Positions 9,813 through 18,988 of a DNA stretch of 64,000 nt are shown one piece after another. The notes beneath the pieces are model-generated. The model was not told the origin of the DNA and made no database searches. It worked only from the letters and a program-made list of their open reading frames with translations. How positions within the stretch are numbered: position 1 is the stretch's first letter; each line of letters opens with the position of its first letter. A program made the position numbers and the translations under genes. The stretch covers positions 186,001-250,000 of the forward strand of contig NZ_OGTP01000005.1 of the NCBI RefSeq assembly GCF_900258035.1, in the 5' to 3' direction. Source of the stretch: Caballeronia novacaledonica (lineage in GTDB: Bacteria; Pseudomonadota; Gammaproteobacteria; Burkholderiales; Burkholderiaceae).

Positions 9813-10727
9813 CTATTGTTTGCCGCCGTTCAACTCTTCCGTTTTGCGCAGTGACCGAGACTGCATGTAGAGGAAAACCTTCATGCTATCTTCGTCGCGA
9901 TATCCGGCTGCCGCGGCTTCCTCATAGAGTTCAAGGATGCGCGGGGCGATCCAGGTAGGGGCGCCACACCGCTGCGCCTCCTCTAACAAGAGCGCTTCAT
10001 CTTTTAGGCCAATGGTCAACGGGCCGTTGAACTTAAAGGTTCCCGTAAGAATTGCCGCCGGTACCTTGTCAGTGGTGGTGTAGTTGCGCGCAGAACCAGC
10101 ATTGAAGACATCGTTAAGGACCTTCGGGTCAAGTCCAGCCTTGATACCCATCGCAAGGCCTTCAAACACCGCCAGGCGACCGGCCGCGGAGATGTGATTA
10201 TTGATCACCTTTGCGACTTGGGAGACCCCCGGTTTGGCGCCAAGATAGAACAGCTTGGCTGCGAGTTTTTCTAGCAAAGGTTTCCCAAGTTCGAAATCGC
10301 CCTCGGCGCCCGAGGCCAAGATTGCGAGAGTGCCGGCGCGTGCTCCAGGCGGACCGCCACTGACTGGCGCATCAATCATTCCGACACCGTCATCCCGTAG
10401 ACGCGAAGCAATCGACTCGATCGTGCTGCTTCCAATGGTCGAGGTTTCAATATAGACGCATATTTCCTTGCCTTTGACCACGCCGAACTCGCCAAGGGCG
10501 ACATCTAGGCTTGCTTCTCGCGACGGCATCGATGCGATCACGATCGAACATGCATTCGCCACTTCCAACGGGCTCGCTGCAACCTTTGCTCCCAATCGCT
10601 GTAGTTCCTGCACTGCTTCGGGATTCCGGTCGCACACAGTGAGATCGACACCTTGCTCGAGCAGGCGTAGAGCCATCGGCTTCCCCATGTTGCCTACGCC
10701 AATTAGTCCCACTCTTAACGGATTCAT
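9813..10727 (-). CDS. 3-hydroxyisobutyrate dehydrogenase-family NAD(P)-binding oxidoreductase
   Basis: A 304-residue beta-hydroxyacid dehydrogenase. The N-terminal Rossmann motif VGLIGVGNMGKPMA is followed by the substrate-binding segment DAPVSGGPPGARAGTLAI and the catalytic Lys in VAKVINNHI. These enzymes oxidise 3-hydroxyacids or reduce tartronate semialdehyde-like compounds. ATG 10727 is chosen over TTG 10742 because TGAGG lies 6-7 bases upstream. It follows the CMD gene by only 23 bases, so it is probably the last gene of the 13057-9813 operon. Confidence 0.92.
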   Translation of the reverse strand: MNPLRVGLIGVGNMGKPMALRLLEQGVDLTVCDRNPEAVQELQRLGAKVAASPLEVANACSIVIASMPSREASLDVALGEFGVVKGKEICVYIETSTIGSSTIESIASRLRDDGVGMIDAPVSGGPPGARAGTLAILASGAEGDFELGKPLLEKLAAKLFYLGAKPGVSQVAKVINNHISAAGRLAVFEGLAMGIKAGLDPKVLNDVFNAGSARNYTTTDKVPAAILTGTFKFNGPLTIGLKDEALLLEEAQRCGAPTWIAPRILELYEEAAAAGYRDEDSMKVFLYMQSRSLRKTEELNGGKQ

Positions 10728-10750
10728 TGATGCCTCACACAAAAAATAAT

Positions 10751-11323
10751 TTATTCAACGCTTGCCGCTTTTTGCCCCCAACCTGCTGGCAGCTTGCCCG
10801 ATGGCAGGGGAAGTTCTGCGGCATTAAGAATGAAAGCAAGCGTCGTGTAGTAGCCGCATACCGCGAGAACATCAAGGCTCGTCGCGCTACCGAATCGGCT
10901 TTTCAACGCACTGAAGGCGGAGTCCGACGGGCGGCCCTGCCAGGCAGTTTCGTACGCAAAATCGTAGATTAGTGAAGCATCCGAATCCAGCGGATCCGGC
11001 CTTCGTCCCGTGCCCAATGACGTAATAACTTCATTTGACAAGCCAGCCTCCCGCCCAATACGCGCATGGGCAAGCCATTCATAGTCGCTGGACCATCGAT
11101 GAGCGGTGATTAGAACAGCTATCTCGACCAGATGTCCTGGCAATCCTGTTCGAAAACGCAGATGTTCCCCGAGCGCCTGCAAGTGATTTGCGAGTTCAGG
11201 GTTATGAATCAATGCGATAAAAGGACCTTTTATCGATCCTCTGGGGCCAGCGGCAATAGCGTCAGCGACTTGTCGCTGACGAGGTGACATTTCGTCTCGA
11301 GTCAGGATTTCATATTTGCTCAT
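10751..11323 (-). CDS. Carboxymuconolactone decarboxylase-like protein
   Basis: A 190-residue CMD/AhpD-fold protein. The core HRWSSDYEWLAHARIGREAG and the later LDVLAVCGYYTTLAFILNA match the CMD-domain subgroup that carries His and Glu but no CxxC redox pair, so a decarboxylase or hydrolase-like role is more likely than a peroxidase. Its start overlaps the end of the nitrilase-family gene by 14 bases, indicating translational coupling in one operon with BKACE and the amidase. Confidence 0.9.
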   Translation of the reverse strand: MSKYEILTRDEMSPRQRQVADAIAAGPRGSIKGPFIALIHNPELANHLQALGEHLRFRTGLPGHLVEIAVLITAHRWSSDYEWLAHARIGREAGLSNEVITSLGTGRRPDPLDSDASLIYDFAYETAWQGRPSDSAFSALKSRFGSATSLDVLAVCGYYTTLAFILNAAELPLPSGKLPAGWGQKAASVE

Positions 11324-12179
11324 GCTTGGTCTCTATGCTGTTCGCGAAAATATGGCTCGTTTCAAAAGCGCGATCATGCGTAAGTGACGGCATGCGCGCC
11401 CTTGCGACCGACACCACGTCAAGGTCGATCTCTGCGCAGATGACATCTGGCGCTTCGCCGGCCGCGGCAACCTCCCGCCCGTCCGGGTCGACGATTAGGG
11501 AGTGTCCGTAAGTTTCGTGACCGCCTGGGTGCGTTCCGCAGGTGGCCGGAGCGACAACGAACGCGCGATTTTCGATCGCGCGCGCTTTCAACAGGGTATG
11601 CCAATGTAGCGATCCTGTCGCCCGGGTGAATGCGGACGGCACAAGGAGAATCTGAGCACCCGACTGCGCTAAGGCCCGGTAAAGTGCTGGAAAGCGTAGG
11701 TCATAGCAGACAGTGATTCCCAACCGCCCCCAGGGAGTGCTAACAAGAACGGCTCTTGTCCCCGGCGTGTAGGAAGACGATTCGCGAATTGTCCTGCCGC
11801 CTGGTAACGTGGCGTCGAACATATGGATCTTGTCGTATCGCGCAACGATTTCCCCTTGAGCCGAGATGACAATTGATCGATTAACGATATTGCCTTCGTC
11901 TGTGCGAATGACGAGGGAGCCGAGTATCAGCCAAATGCGATGCTTTCGAGCAATCGAGACGAATTGAGGCAGTGCTGGATGATCTTCCTCACGAGCTGCG
12001 CTGTCGCGCATCGAACGGCCGCTCGCATGTAAGAAGAAGCTATATTCAGGGGTGGCGACTAGTGTCGCTCCCCTTTGGGCCGCGATCTCAATCGAACGTG
12101 AGACCTGATCTATGTTGGCTCGTAGGTCATCTGTCGGCGTAGTTTGCACACAACCGACGATGAAGTGTTCGTTGCTCAT
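11310..12179 (-). CDS. Carbon-nitrogen hydrolase (nitrilase superfamily amidase)
   Basis: A 289-residue amidase of the nitrilase superfamily, cleaving a C-N bond in an amide or carbamoyl compound in the cytoplasm. The complete triad is visible: Glu45 in TPEYS, Lys117 in YDKIHMFD and Cys158 in VCYDLRFP. The sequence most resembles the omega-amidase/NIT1 branch rather than true nitrilases (inference). Its ATG overlaps the stop of the BKACE gene by 4 bases (ATGA), a coupled arrangement. Confidence 0.93.
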   Translation of the reverse strand: MSNEHFIVGCVQTTPTDDLRANIDQVSRSIEIAAQRGATLVATPEYSFFLHASGRSMRDSAAREEDHPALPQFVSIARKHRIWLILGSLVIRTDEGNIVNRSIVISAQGEIVARYDKIHMFDATLPGGRTIRESSSYTPGTRAVLVSTPWGRLGITVCYDLRFPALYRALAQSGAQILLVPSAFTRATGSLHWHTLLKARAIENRAFVVAPATCGTHPGGHETYGHSLIVDPDGREVAAAGEAPDVICAEIDLDVVSVARARMPSLTHDRAFETSHIFANSIETKHEQI

Positions 12180-13057
12180 GACTTTGCGATACCAAGGATC
12201 AATCGAGCTTCGTCCGGAGTGGCCAAACGTGTTCCGAGAAGCTCGACAAGCTGTGAAGCTTTGCGCACAAGGGAGGCGTTGTCCGGGGCAAGCACCCCTT
12301 TTTCCAGATAAAGGTTATCCTCCAGGCCTACGCGTACATGGCCGCCGAGAAGCACCGATTGCGCGACCATTGGAAATTCCGACCTCGAGACTCCGAACGC
12401 TGCCCATTGTGAACCGACCGGCAATAGACTCTTCATCGCCGCGAGTATCTCGGGAGTGGCTGGTGCTCCCCACGGCACGCCAAGGACCATCTGAAAGAGC
12501 GGCGTCGGTTCGAGCAGGCCTCGACGGATCATATCGATAGCCAACGCCACGTGTCCCGAGTCGAAGACTTCCAGTTCCGGTTTAACCCCAGCTCTGCGGA
12601 CTTCTGCCGCAATGGCCTCCACGTGCGCCGGCACGTTGATGAGCGCACCTTTGCCGAAGTTCAGTGTGCCCATATCCAGACTGCAAATCTCAGGCTTCAA
12701 TTCCAAGATGTGGTGGACGCGCTCAACTGGTGGACGGAGGTTGGACCCCGCGCCCGCCAGGTTTGCTTCCGTGTCGCTAGGCACGAACCGGGCACCCGGG
12801 CCGGTTGTGAGGTTGACGATGACGGGACTTCCACTGTCGCGAACGCGATCTACAACCTCGCGGTACAGCGCAAGATCCATACTTGGTTTGCCTGACTCGG
12901 GATTGCGAACGTGAATGTGAGCGATCGCCGCACCCGCTTCGCAGGCTTCAATTGCGGCGGTGGCAATTTGAGCGGGCGTCACGGGGACAGCCGGATATCG
13001 TCCGGCGGTGTCGTCACCGCCAGTGACTGCGCAAGTAAGGATGACAGGCTGCTGCAA
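12176..13057 (-). CDS. BKACE-family beta-keto acid cleavage enzyme (DUF849)
   Basis: A 293-residue TIM-barrel enzyme of the BKACE family, whose type member (Kce, 3-keto-5-aminohexanoate cleavage) condenses a beta-keto acid with acetyl-CoA to yield acetoacetate and a new CoA ester. The zinc ligands HIHVR (His47, His49) and the C-terminal GGHVRVGLEDNLYL segment with its Glu ligand are present. It is probably the first gene of an operon with the amidase, the CMD-like protein and the hydroxyacid dehydrogenase, which places a beta-keto acid intermediate in the pathway. Confidence 0.93.
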   Translation of the reverse strand: MQQPVILTCAVTGGDDTAGRYPAVPVTPAQIATAAIEACEAGAAIAHIHVRNPESGKPSMDLALYREVVDRVRDSGSPVIVNLTTGPGARFVPSDTEANLAGAGSNLRPPVERVHHILELKPEICSLDMGTLNFGKGALINVPAHVEAIAAEVRRAGVKPELEVFDSGHVALAIDMIRRGLLEPTPLFQMVLGVPWGAPATPEILAAMKSLLPVGSQWAAFGVSRSEFPMVAQSVLLGGHVRVGLEDNLYLEKGVLAPDNASLVRKASQLVELLGTRLATPDEARLILGIAKS

Positions 13058-13180
13058 GATAATCCCTCAATATGTCAATGAAACAACGCGTCACTGTGCT
13101 AGGTGACATCGTGAACTTGGTGAGCCGACTCATGCTGACTGTCGGCCAGCCGTTCGATCGGGTGGGGCACGATTAAGTCG

Positions 13181-14605
13181 TCAACGGTCAACAAACCCGA
13201 TCATTGCCTTGACTTCGAGATACTCTTCCAAACCGAACACTCCCATCTCCCGCCCGTTCCCTGACTGTTTGTAACCACCCATCGGCGCCGCCGGGTTCGA
13301 AGCGACTCCGTTCAGAAAAACACGGCCTGCGCGCATGCGAGATCCGACTTCGTGTCCCGTTTTCCTGTCGGATGTAAATACATAGGCCCCGAGGCCGTAG
13401 CGGGTGCCATTGGCAATTTCCAATGCTTGTTCTATGGAACGATAAGGCATGACAGCGAGGACGGGGCCAAAGATTTCCTCTTGTGCAATCGTCATCTCTG
13501 GCTTTACGTCTGCGAACACAGTGGGCTTGATGAAGTAGCCGCTCGTGAGTTCTGGCGGGCGTCCAAGCCCCCCACAAACGAGGCGAGCACCTTCGTCGAT
13601 ACCCTTCTGGATGTACATTTGTACTCGATCGAATTGAGCCTTGTTCACGACCGGACCAAGGGTCGTTGAAGCGTCCTCCGGATCTCCAACCTTGATCTTT
13701 TTGACCTCTTCACAAAGCAAGTCGATAGCCTGATCAAGCTGGTCCTCATGTACAAGCATGCGAGACGGAGCATGACAAGATTGTCCGCTGTTAGAAAAGC
13801 AACGAGCAATGTTCCACTGGGCGGCCTGACGAAGGTCAGCGTCGGGCAACACGATGTTGGCAGACTTGCCGCCGAGTTCCTGACAGACGCGCTTGACGGA
13901 TGCCGCGGCCGCTTGAGCTACCTGCACTCCCGCCCTGGTCGAACCGGTAAAGGACACGAGGTCAATATCTGGATGTGTGCTGATAGCATGGCCCACCGTT
14001 GGCCCATCGCCGATCACCAGATTAAACACGCCCGGCGGAACACCCGCTGCGTCCAGAATTTCAGTCAGAATGATGGCGCTCAGTGGCGTGAACTCGCTTG
14101 GCTTGGCAACAACGGTACAGCCCGCTGCAAATGCGGACGACAACTTCGTGCAGAGAATTTGCACGGGCCAGTTCCACGCGGTGATAAGTCCGCAGACACC
14201 GATAGGCTCGCGTCGAATGACGTTGCTGCCTTCCTGAACTTCGAAGTTGTATCCGCGAAGGGTGGTAATCGCCTGTTGGAAACCCTGTAGCGCAGCTTGG
14301 GTCATGATGACCTGCGACTTAGGAGAGCCCATCTCAAGGGTGATAGCGGCCATCAGATCCTTCTGGCGTGCTTGGTAGACCTCGATGATTCTCTCGAACA
14401 GGGCAATCCTTTCCTCCTTGGAGGTTTCGGAGAAGGAGGGAAATGCCTTTCTGGCCGCCTTGACGGCGAGATCCACGTCGCGCGCGCTCGCGAGACAGAC
14501 GCTTGCAATCGGGTTCTCAGTTGTTGGGCTGATCAGTTCGAGCCTTTTCGGGTCGACCGGAGCTACCCATTGGCCATCAATATAAATTGTCTCGTGATTT
14601 CTCAT
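13181..14605 (-). CDS. NAD(P)-dependent aldehyde dehydrogenase (complete paralog)
   Basis: A 474-residue class-3-fold aldehyde dehydrogenase. Key residues are Asn145 in AWNWP, Lys168 in VAKPSEFTP, the FTGSTRAG loop near 219, general-base Glu243 in CQELGGKS and nucleophile Cys277 in SGQSCHAP. ATG 14605 has AGAGG about 9 bases upstream; the in-frame ATG at 14656 adds a non-conserved tail. It is very similar to the truncated gene at the left window edge. It precedes the BKACE operon by about 120 bases and follows an SDR gene, so an alcohol-aldehyde-acid sequence is plausible. Confidence 0.95.
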   Translation of the reverse strand: MRNHETIYIDGQWVAPVDPKRLELISPTTENPIASVCLASARDVDLAVKAARKAFPSFSETSKEERIALFERIIEVYQARQKDLMAAITLEMGSPKSQVIMTQAALQGFQQAITTLRGYNFEVQEGSNVIRREPIGVCGLITAWNWPVQILCTKLSSAFAAGCTVVAKPSEFTPLSAIILTEILDAAGVPPGVFNLVIGDGPTVGHAISTHPDIDLVSFTGSTRAGVQVAQAAAASVKRVCQELGGKSANIVLPDADLRQAAQWNIARCFSNSGQSCHAPSRMLVHEDQLDQAIDLLCEEVKKIKVGDPEDASTTLGPVVNKAQFDRVQMYIQKGIDEGARLVCGGLGRPPELTSGYFIKPTVFADVKPEMTIAQEEIFGPVLAVMPYRSIEQALEIANGTRYGLGAYVFTSDRKTGHEVGSRMRAGRVFLNGVASNPAAPMGGYKQSGNGREMGVFGLEEYLEVKAMIGFVDR

Positions 14606-14683
14606 GACGTTAAGCCTCTTCTCAGCAATGGAATGAAAGCGCGAGGCCGCTTTCAAAGTATGTGGACTCGACCTCAGTGCGAC

Positions 14684-15508
14684 TCAGTTACTGTGGGTGT
14701 AACCGCCGTCGCACGCGATTGTTTGGCCGGTTATGAAAGCCGAAGCGTTCGTGGAGAGGAAGATCGCAAGCCCCACCAAGTCTGTGGGCAACTGGCCCTT
14801 GCGCAGACATTGTTCGCTGAGAAGCTGGACGCGTCGCTCCTGCGTTGGATTGACCGCGCGGTCAACCTCCGTCGCGACGGCTCCCGGGCGGATCGCGTTT
14901 ACCGTGATGCCGAATGGTCCGAGTTCACGAGCAAGAGAATTCGTCATTCCGATGATTGCAGACTTCGATGTGACATAGTGGAGGTAGTTAGCAACCCCCC
15001 TAGGAACGGAGTCAGAAGATGTGTTGATAATGCGTCCCCAGTTGGCCTTGCGCATGGCGGGAGCGACGGCCCTTGCGCATAGAAAAGCGCCAGTGATGTT
15101 GATGCGCATCACACGCTCCCATTCATCAAGGGGAATTTCATCAAAAGGGCGCTTTGGCAGGGTTGCGAAGATTGCTGCGTTATTAATGAGCGTATCTACG
15201 CGGCCGTACTTGTTGAGGGCGCTCTCAACCATCGCGTCGACAGATTCCCTATCTCCCACGTCCACGGATACGGGCATGGACAGACCGCCAGCTCGCTCGA
15301 TCTCGGCACAAACGCGTTTCGCGTTTTCGACGTTCAGATCCGCCACAACTGGGATCGCGCCGGCCGCCGCAAACTGCCGCGCATACTCTCGCCCGATCCC
15401 TTGACCTGCTCCAGTGATGATTACCACGCGCTCCTTAACGCTGAAATCGCGAGCCGACTCGGGCACGCCTGAGTCATCGGGTGCGTGAACGCTTGTTTGT
15501 TGATTCAT
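14684..15508 (-). CDS. SDR-family oxidoreductase (classical)
   Basis: A 274-residue classical short-chain dehydrogenase/reductase. Motifs are TGAGQGIG for NAD(P) binding, LINNAA, a Ser in IINTSSDS and the catalytic YVTSK, with a C-terminal GQTIACDGGY typical of 3-oxoacyl-ACP-reductase-like SDRs. ATG 15508 is supported by GGAG 8 bases upstream; the longer frame to 15550 lacks one. It sits between the ABC substrate-binding protein gene and the aldehyde dehydrogenase, all on the minus strand. Confidence 0.93.
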   Translation of the reverse strand: MNQQTSVHAPDDSGVPESARDFSVKERVVIITGAGQGIGREYARQFAAAGAIPVVADLNVENAKRVCAEIERAGGLSMPVSVDVGDRESVDAMVESALNKYGRVDTLINNAAIFATLPKRPFDEIPLDEWERVMRINITGAFLCARAVAPAMRKANWGRIINTSSDSVPRGVANYLHYVTSKSAIIGMTNSLARELGPFGITVNAIRPGAVATEVDRAVNPTQERRVQLLSEQCLRKGQLPTDLVGLAIFLSTNASAFITGQTIACDGGYTHSN

Positions 15509-15581
15509 CTCGAGGCTCCGATATTTAAAAGAATGAGCAGCTTCATACAAAGCTAGCTAGGTAGGAATTCAATGACAAGCG

Positions 15582-16667
15582 CTATGCGGATACCTTCCAA
15601 TTGAGGCTTTGCACTGCCTGCGTCGCGAAACGCATGTCGATGATTTCGCCGGACTTAATCGCCTTTGGGTCACCAACCCCGGGTACCATACCCATCGCCA
15701 CCCACGACTCTAGGCTCCGCTGCGATACGAATGGTGTCTTGAACTGCGGAATACTTGAGGCCCATACCTCAGGCCAGATCTCCGCCTTCACAAGGGAGGA
15801 GTATTGCGATTTATAGAGCGTGTCACCGGCTGCCTTGGAATTTTCGACAATGTACTTTAGGCCGCGCGTGTCCGCTCTCACGATTGCCCGATATACCTCC
15901 GGCTTTTGCTTCACGTCATCTGCGCGAGCCTCAATGAGGTGGCCGGAGATGGATCGGAAACCAGATATCTCGTCGCGGCCGACCGAGAACAGGATCACAC
16001 CTCCAAGTTGAGACTGAGCTAGGCTTGAGCCCGGCGGAGCAGATACAAGGGCATCAATCGTTCCGTTTCCGATTGCTGCAATGGTGTTCTCAGTCGATTG
16101 TAGGGGAACAATCGAGGCATCGCTGGCGCTGATGTTTATTTGAGAAAGGACTCTTCTCGCGCAATAGTCGGTGACGCTACCCGGTGCGGACACACCAATA
16201 CGAATCCCCTTAAAGCTTTTTGCCGTGGAGAGCCGGCGTTCGAAGGGCGTTGCCGCCGTGATGCCGTGCTTCTTCGCGTAATCGTTCGAGATAATAAAGT
16301 AAAGGTCTTGGTACACACTTTGTGCCATCACGATCTTAAATTGCTGACCCCTGACCGTGGCTGCCAGCAACTCTCCGGGGGCAGTGTAGTACGCGTCTCC
16401 TGCACCAGAAACGAGAGCCGTCATACCAGCAGGGCCGCTTCGGGTGTAGATCCGCTCAATGGTTAGGCCCTCGTCCTTGTAGTATCCCAGCGCTTCGGCG
16501 ATAAAGGTTGGAGCCCATGCGATCAGAGGGCCGCCACTTCCCATGAGCAGTGTCACGTGATCTTGCGGGCGTCCGTGGCTTATACCCGGCACGACGAGGC
16601 TTGCCGCGCCGGCAACCGTCAAGCCTAGCAATTGCCGTCGAGAAATTGGTCGATTGGTTGCGCCCAC
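15582..16667 (-). CDS. ABC transporter substrate-binding protein, NitT/TauT/SsuA-like (copy A)
   Basis: A 361-residue periplasmic binding protein. A Tat-type signal with the twin-arginine motif SRRQLLG and a hydrophobic stretch (GLTVAGAASLVV) precedes the mature domain. The mature part carries LGYYKDEGLTIERIY and SGAGDAYYTAPGELLA, typical of the SsuA/THI5-like fold that binds sulfonates, aromatics or pyrimidine-like ligands. The permease and ATPase follow upstream on the same strand, so the three genes make a full importer. A close paralog without its own permease lies at 24618-25709. Confidence 0.92.
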   Translation of the reverse strand: MGATNRPISRRQLLGLTVAGAASLVVPGISHGRPQDHVTLLMGSGGPLIAWAPTFIAEALGYYKDEGLTIERIYTRSGPAGMTALVSGAGDAYYTAPGELLAATVRGQQFKIVMAQSVYQDLYFIISNDYAKKHGITAATPFERRLSTAKSFKGIRIGVSAPGSVTDYCARRVLSQINISASDASIVPLQSTENTIAAIGNGTIDALVSAPPGSSLAQSQLGGVILFSVGRDEISGFRSISGHLIEARADDVKQKPEVYRAIVRADTRGLKYIVENSKAAGDTLYKSQYSSLVKAEIWPEVWASSIPQFKTPFVSQRSLESWVAMGMVPGVGDPKAIKSGEIIDMRFATQAVQSLNWKVSA

Positions 16668-16722
16668 CTATAGTCTCCCGAAATCTAGTTGAAGTTGCGT
16701 TCTATCTACGCGTGTCGTGAGA

Positions 16723-17592
16723 TCAAGCTCCTTCAACGGGGCGCCATCGTAGAAGTCGCTTCTCAATAAGAACCACGAACGCATTGAGCAGTAATCCCAA
16801 CGCAGTCGTAACTGCGAGAGTCGCGAAAAGACTCGAGGTATCGAATTGATTGGCGTAGTAAGAAACCAAGTAGCCTAGGCCGACATTCGACGTAAACATT
16901 TCTGCCACAATCGCACCGGTCAATGCATAGGTGACGGAGATGCGAAGACCGGCGAAGAGCCATGCGAGTGCGGATGGAATCAAGATCTTTCGGACCGTGT
17001 CAGAACGAGTAGCGCCCATCACACGAATCACATCAATTAGGTCCTGATTTACATCGCGTACTCCCGACAAGGTATTCATGAACACAGGGAAGAACACCAG
17101 CAGCGCGATATAGATCACCTTTGTCTGAAACCCAATTCCGAAGTAAAGGATAAACAATGGAATCAGTGCGATCCGAGGAATCGAGTAGAAGCCCACCAAA
17201 AATGGATTGAGGACCTTAGAGATGACCCGACTGGTGCCGCATGCGACGCCCATCACCATCCCTCCGGCTACGCCGAAGGCGAAACCAACCAGCGCTTCTG
17301 CAATCGTTGCATATAGATTTCTAAGCAGGCCGCCGCTGTTCCACATATTCAACGCCGCGATGGCGATGCGCGATGGACTGCTAATCCAGAACGCAGATAT
17401 CCACCGACCGCAAGCCCACTCCCAGACAAGAAGAGCGACTGCCGCCAAGATAAGCCGTGAAAGTACGACGATCCTTGTCTCTCTGCGGCGAGCCCTTATG
17501 CTCGGATCGACAACAAAAACCTCGTCTGCATCGGGCGTTCCCGACAAACCCGCGAGTGATGGTGCGACGGCTTTGGATTTGAAGTTGCTCAT
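16723..17592 (-). CDS. ABC transporter permease, SsuC/TauC-like
   Basis: A 289-residue inner-membrane permease of the NitT/TauT class with about six hydrophobic helices. The EAA coupling-loop region is seen as DLIDVIRVMGATRSDTVRKI. An unusually long polar N terminus of about 45 residues precedes the first helix. Its first base overlaps the last base of the ATPase gene (17592), so the two are translationally coupled. Confidence 0.93.
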   Translation of the reverse strand: MSNFKSKAVAPSLAGLSGTPDADEVFVVDPSIRARRRETRIVVLSRLILAAVALLVWEWACGRWISAFWISSPSRIAIAALNMWNSGGLLRNLYATIAEALVGFAFGVAGGMVMGVACGTSRVISKVLNPFLVGFYSIPRIALIPLFILYFGIGFQTKVIYIALLVFFPVFMNTLSGVRDVNQDLIDVIRVMGATRSDTVRKILIPSALAWLFAGLRISVTYALTGAIVAEMFTSNVGLGYLVSYYANQFDTSSLFATLAVTTALGLLLNAFVVLIEKRLLRWRPVEGA

Positions 17593-18383
17593 TAGACTTC
17601 CGCTCCTTGATGCATGTCTTCGCGAAGTGCTGCCCAGAGATTCTCGAAATACTCCCCGAACTCGGGAACGAATCGGATGGTGAAGACGTCTCGCGGCCTC
17701 GGTAACTCAATACGCTGAACGGTACGGATACGTCCGGGGCGCGCCGACATGACGATCACTCGGTCCGCAAGCGAGATCGCTTCCGTCAGGTCGTGAGTGA
17801 CGAGGATGAGCGTCTTCCCCGAGCCTTCCCAGGTCTTCAGAAGTTCGGCCTGCAGCATAAGACGTAGTTGTGCGTCAAGGGCACCGAACGGCTCGTCCAT
17901 AAGGAGGACGTCGGGTTCATAGACCAAAGAGCGGGCGAGCTGCGCTCTCTTGCGCATCCCTCCCGAGAGTTCGGCTGGATAGTGCTTTTCAAAACCCTTC
18001 AGTCCAACCAGCTCAATGTACTTTCTCGCCCGATCTCGACGTTCCGACGACGAAACATTGGAACGAGGACCGAGTTCGAACGGAAGCAGGACATTTGCTT
18101 CAACCGTTCGCCACGGCAGGAGGTTGTCACGCTGTGTGACATAGCTGACGTGAGTGTTCACCCCGGAAATCGGCTTGCCCTGATAGAGCACTTCACCAAC
18201 CCCAGGCTCCATCAGCCCGGCGGTCAGATTCAAAAGCGTCGACTTTCCGCAGCCACTCGGCCCAACAATGGCTAGCAGTTCGCCGGGCTCTACTCTTGTC
18301 GTCACGTTTGAAAGAGCGTGGACTCTCGTGTCTCCTTTATAGAAAACCTTCGACACGCTTCTGAAGTCAAGTATGGGCTGCAT
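17592..18383 (-). CDS. ABC transporter ATP-binding protein, SsuB/TauB-like
   Basis: A 263-residue cytoplasmic ATPase that powers the importer. Walker A GPSGCGKST, signature LSGGMRKRAQLARSL and Walker B VLLMDEPFGALD are intact, followed by the switch His in LVTHDL. The usual LSGGQ is LSGGM here. ATG 18383 is chosen because AGAGGAAAGG lies just upstream; the TTG at 18401 is less likely. It is the first gene of the transporter operon, with an operator-like site 270 bases upstream. Confidence 0.95.
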   Translation of the reverse strand: MQPILDFRSVSKVFYKGDTRVHALSNVTTRVEPGELLAIVGPSGCGKSTLLNLTAGLMEPGVGEVLYQGKPISGVNTHVSYVTQRDNLLPWRTVEANVLLPFELGPRSNVSSSERRDRARKYIELVGLKGFEKHYPAELSGGMRKRAQLARSLVYEPDVLLMDEPFGALDAQLRLMLQAELLKTWEGSGKTLILVTHDLTEAISLADRVIVMSARPGRIRTVQRIELPRPRDVFTIRFVPEFGEYFENLWAALREDMHQGAEV

Positions 18384-18401
18384 TACCTTTCCTCTTTGCA
18401 A

Positions 18402-18988
18402 GTTTCTTACAAAATCACCGATTCAAAAGCGGCTGTTGACTCCAGATAACGAGGTGATCTCGGAGCCTCGGTCGTCAGCCGGAAACTAGCTAATCGGAAG
18501 GAAGTTAGCCTGCGCTCGCTGAACGCGCGGGTAGGCTGGTCGCGCCGCACTTTGCAAATTCGCCGCATCGTCTCCCCCGTTTCCGATTCGTCTCATCGTT
18601 CCTCGGTGCCTTCGCGCCGCGACGAGCTCGTTTATAAAAATGTACTACCCATTGAGACAAGTTTCAACGGTTTGACATCGGAAAATATGCTCGGAATTAC
18701 CCCACCTTCATCGATCTCGCGCTCGTCGAGGCCTCAGCCGCGGCCATCGGTTCATGTCAGACGGGAACGTGACGACCGAGCGCCGGTCCGAGTGGCATGG
18801 ATAGCGTATGAAGTCCTATATGGAGGGAAAAATGGCTCGCCGTTGGGTTCTTGTCTGTGTGGGCCCTTGGGCGGTGTAATGCAATCTGACAATGTGACGG
18901 CGCGAGCGTAGGACGGGCCGCAACCGTGCGGACCGCCTCGTCGGATTTTGAAGGAAGGATCGGGAAGGGAAACGCGGTCGGAACGGGC
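18402..18988. other. Intergenic region upstream of ABC operon
   Basis: Nearly 590 bases separate the ABC operon start from the end of the downstream-facing SDR. Open frames here (for example one of 119 codons on the plus strand) lack coding features. The stretch contains the 18653-18666 operator-like palindrome and AT-richer DNA around 18630-18690. It is presumably the promoter region of the ABC operon. Confidence 0.6.
18653..18666 (+). promoter_or_regulatory. Operator candidate TGAGACAAGTTTCA
   Basis: An imperfect dyad TGA-G-AC-AA-GT-T-TCA. The 16-mer TGAGACAAGTTTCAAC starting here recurs exactly at 28459, and its first 11 bases recur on the minus strand at 6005-6016. It lies upstream of the ABC importer operon (start 18383). 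The shape resembles IclR/KdgR-type operators. Role inferred. Confidence 0.5.

Noticed and set aside
14297-15082. 261-codon plus-strand frame
   Set aside because: Antisense to the aldehyde dehydrogenase and SDR genes, whose catalytic motifs are intact.
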